This document shows positions 62,695 to 64,000 of a stretch of 64,000 nt of DNA, one piece after another. The position numbers and the translations under genes are program-made. Origin of the DNA: Alphaproteobacteria bacterium (lineage in GTDB: Bacteria; Pseudomonadota; Alphaproteobacteria; UBA6615); assembly GCA_011087645.1 (NCBI GenBank), contig JAALLF010000003.1:1-64000 (forward strand), written 5' to 3'. The stretch's first letter is position 1. Each line of letters begins with the position of its first letter. The notes beneath the pieces were generated by a model. It was not told where the DNA came from, ran no database searches, and saw nothing but the letters and a program-made list of their open reading frames with translations.

Positions 62695-63453
62695 ATGCCG
62701 GAGTTTGAACTCTATAATGCTCCCCAGTCGATCTGTAGCCACAAGGTGCGCTTTGCATTGCACGCCAAGGGCCAGGAATTTGCAGAGCATAAGCTCGATC
62801 TTTTTTCCGGCGATCAACTGACGCCGGAATATCTGGCGATTAACCCCAACGGTTTGGTGCCAACCCTTATCCATAATGGCGCCAACATCATCGATTCCCT
62901 GGTGATTGTGCAGTATCTCGACGAGCTATTGCCCGAGCCGGCGCCCCTCGTGCCCCAGGACACGCTGGCGCGGGCGCGGATGCGCTCGCTCATGGCCTAT
63001 ATCGACGAAGTACCGACCCCCGCGGTCCGCGTGCCATCCTACAATATGGCGTTTCTCGTTCACTTTCAGAGCATGCCGGAAAACGAATTCCTGGCGATGG
63101 CGAACGCCAAGCCCTTGCGTAAAGAATTTCTGTTGAATTTTGGGCGGGTCGGGTTCCCGGACAAGGCGCTGAACGAGGCGCTGGAGCGCCTTTCGCGGGC
63201 GTTGGTGCGTATGCAGGCGGAAATCGAAAACAGCGGCGGGCCGTGGTTTCTCGGAGAAACCTTTACTATCGCCGACATCGCCATGATGCCGGTTATCATC
63301 CGCCTCGACGATCTTGGGCTGGGTCACATGTGGGATGACAAGCCCGAAATTTCCCGCTGGTTGGAGGCGATGCGACAGCATCCCGCCTACGCGCCGACCT
63401 TCTATCATGGCTCTTTGTTGACTGAGCAGTACGCCCATTTGCGTGAAAACTGA
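62695..63453 (+). CDS. glutathione S-transferase family protein
   Basis: 252 residues. Thioredoxin-like half: FELYNAPQSICSHKVRFALH, NPNGLVPTLIHNG, IIDSLVIVQYLDELLP. The helical C-terminal half has the FTIADIAMMPVIIRLDDLG motif. Ser or Cys near SICS could activate glutathione. A stand-alone copy; substrate unknown. Confidence 0.9.
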   Translation: MPEFELYNAPQSICSHKVRFALHAKGQEFAEHKLDLFSGDQLTPEYLAINPNGLVPTLIHNGANIIDSLVIVQYLDELLPEPAPLVPQDTLARARMRSLMAYIDEVPTPAVRVPSYNMAFLVHFQSMPENEFLAMANAKPLRKEFLLNFGRVGFPDKALNEALERLSRALVRMQAEIENSGGPWFLGETFTIADIAMMPVIIRLDDLGLGHMWDDKPEISRWLEAMRQHPAYAPTFYHGSLLTEQYAHLREN

Positions 63454-63506
63454 GCTCGACGAACCCTCGATCGAGTGTCCGAACCCCTGGGAAAGGAGCG
63501 TTAACC

Positions 63507-63539
63507 ATGCGACTGGAAAAGAAAAAAATCAGAGCGTAG
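63507..63539 (+). CDS. possible 10-residue reading frame with strong ribosome binding site
   Basis: GAAAGGAGCGTTAACC stands directly before ATG 63507. The frame MRLEKKKIRA ends at TAG 63537. It is too short to call a protein with confidence. It could be a leader peptide, or the remnant start of a decayed gene. An AT-rich leader-like tract follows (63540-63660). Confidence 0.22.
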   Translation: MRLEKKKIRA

Positions 63540-63698
63540 AATCTGTGAAATTCGAATAATCACAATAAACACGTAGTAATTAAGGTTAATTAATCGGATT
63601 AACGATTATTAAAAATCAAATTTAATCTAATGTTGTTTGAGTTATCCGGTAAATAATGAAATTATTTGCACTCAATATTCGAACTTATAGAGGTCGAT

Positions 63699-63860
63699 AT
63701 GAGTGCAGTTACCTGGACGAATGAAAAAACCGCCGTCACGCCCCGACGTTCGCTGCTCTGGCGGCTGGCCTACGGGCCGGCTTTGATTTTAGCCCTCGGC
63801 ATCGGGTCTTCCGGTGTGTTGGCCCTTGCCCTGCTATTGTCTTCGATTCTCGAATTCTAA
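63699..63860 (+). CDS. small membrane protein
   Basis: 53 codons from ATG 63699, with GAGGT at a proper distance. The start is polar (MSAVTWTNEKTAVTPRRSLL) and the rest forms one hydrophobic segment (GPALILALGIGSSGVLALAL). It follows a 110-base AT-rich tract that probably contains its promoter (repeated TTAAT/ATTAA, 63565-63635). No family recognised. Confidence 0.55.
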   Translation: MSAVTWTNEKTAVTPRRSLLWRLAYGPALILALGIGSSGVLALALLLSSILEF

Positions 63861-63956
63861 GATTTGCATCCCGCGCCCCGTCTGGCCGGAACTCTATTCA
63901 ATTTGATGTATTTTTAAGACAAGCGAAACCGACGCTCTTTTAAGGTGGACGAAATA

Positions 63957-64000
63957 TGAGAAGTCGCACGATGATTAAAAACACGGCAGAAATGACTTAT
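63957..64000 (+). CDS. start of a gene cut by the window end
   Basis: AAGGTGG lies about nine bases before ATG 63957, and the frame MRSRTMIKNTAEMTY is open to the last base. Only 14 full codons are visible, so no product can be named. Confidence 0.35.

Overview
Organism and character. The window is about 60% GC with dense, mostly leadered genes. The content points to an alphaproteobacterium, perhaps Rhodospirillales-like: CHASE8 histidine kinases, a short CheZ, Flp (type IVb) pilins, a phosphofructokinase with pyrophosphate-type residues, and many solitary catabolic enzymes with DMT, MFS and Gfo/Idh/MocA partners. This placement is inference from gene content. I found no rRNA, complete tRNA, CRISPR array, transposase or integrase.

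Left part (1-26.6 kb): envelope, surface and signalling. A PcfJ-like protein runs off the left edge. Two tandem copies of a three-gene cassette follow (1715-5859 and 6198-9678): a secreted RTX-type calcium-binding protein, a periplasmic YfiR (DUF4154) protein, and a CHASE8-HAMP-histidine kinase. Next is an ECF sigma factor, then an anti-sigma/VWA-like fusion protein, then a 1043-residue exported membrane-anchored protein (9895-16695). A MacA/MacB-type exporter (17353-20721) comes next. After it are a cysteine-less Asp/Glu-racemase-superfamily protein, several small exported proteins (two EF-hand-like) and an HD-GYP phosphodiesterase with a degenerate receiver domain.

Middle part (26.8-41.6 kb): catabolism and small surface genes. 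It holds a quinone oxidoreductase, a CynX-type MFS transporter with a Gfo/Idh/MocA oxidoreductase, a second cysteine-less racemase-like paralogue, and an orphan molybdenum-binding dehydrogenase subunit. It also holds an enolase-superfamily dehydratase with a DMT transporter, an orphan CheZ, and an FAH-family hydrolase with a PEP-hydrolase-like TIM barrel and another DMT transporter. Two near-identical Flp pilin genes, each with its own strong terminator, and a cold-shock protein close this part.

Right part (41.8-64 kb): a 1202-residue membrane protein with about 16 Sel1 repeats and an embedded peptidoglycan-binding domain, a methyltransferase, a PFK, an LpxL/HtrB-type acyltransferase, an AhpD-like protein and an Old Yellow Enzyme homologue. 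Then comes a catabolic island (two Gfo/Idh/MocA oxidoreductases, a CmcJ/NvfI-type oxygenase, an M20 amidohydrolase), a FixH-like protein with a di-haem peroxidase, two small Sel1 proteins, a cyclopropane-synthase-like methyltransferase, an intradiol dioxygenase, RidA and a GST.

Best candidates for something undescribed: (i) the duplicated RTX/YfiR/CHASE8-kinase cassette, which looks like a YfiBNR-type sensory relay in which a secreted RTX protein takes the outer-component position; and (ii) the ECF sigma / anti-sigma-VWA / giant exported protein operon. Several short reading frames with good ribosome binding sites are also reported.
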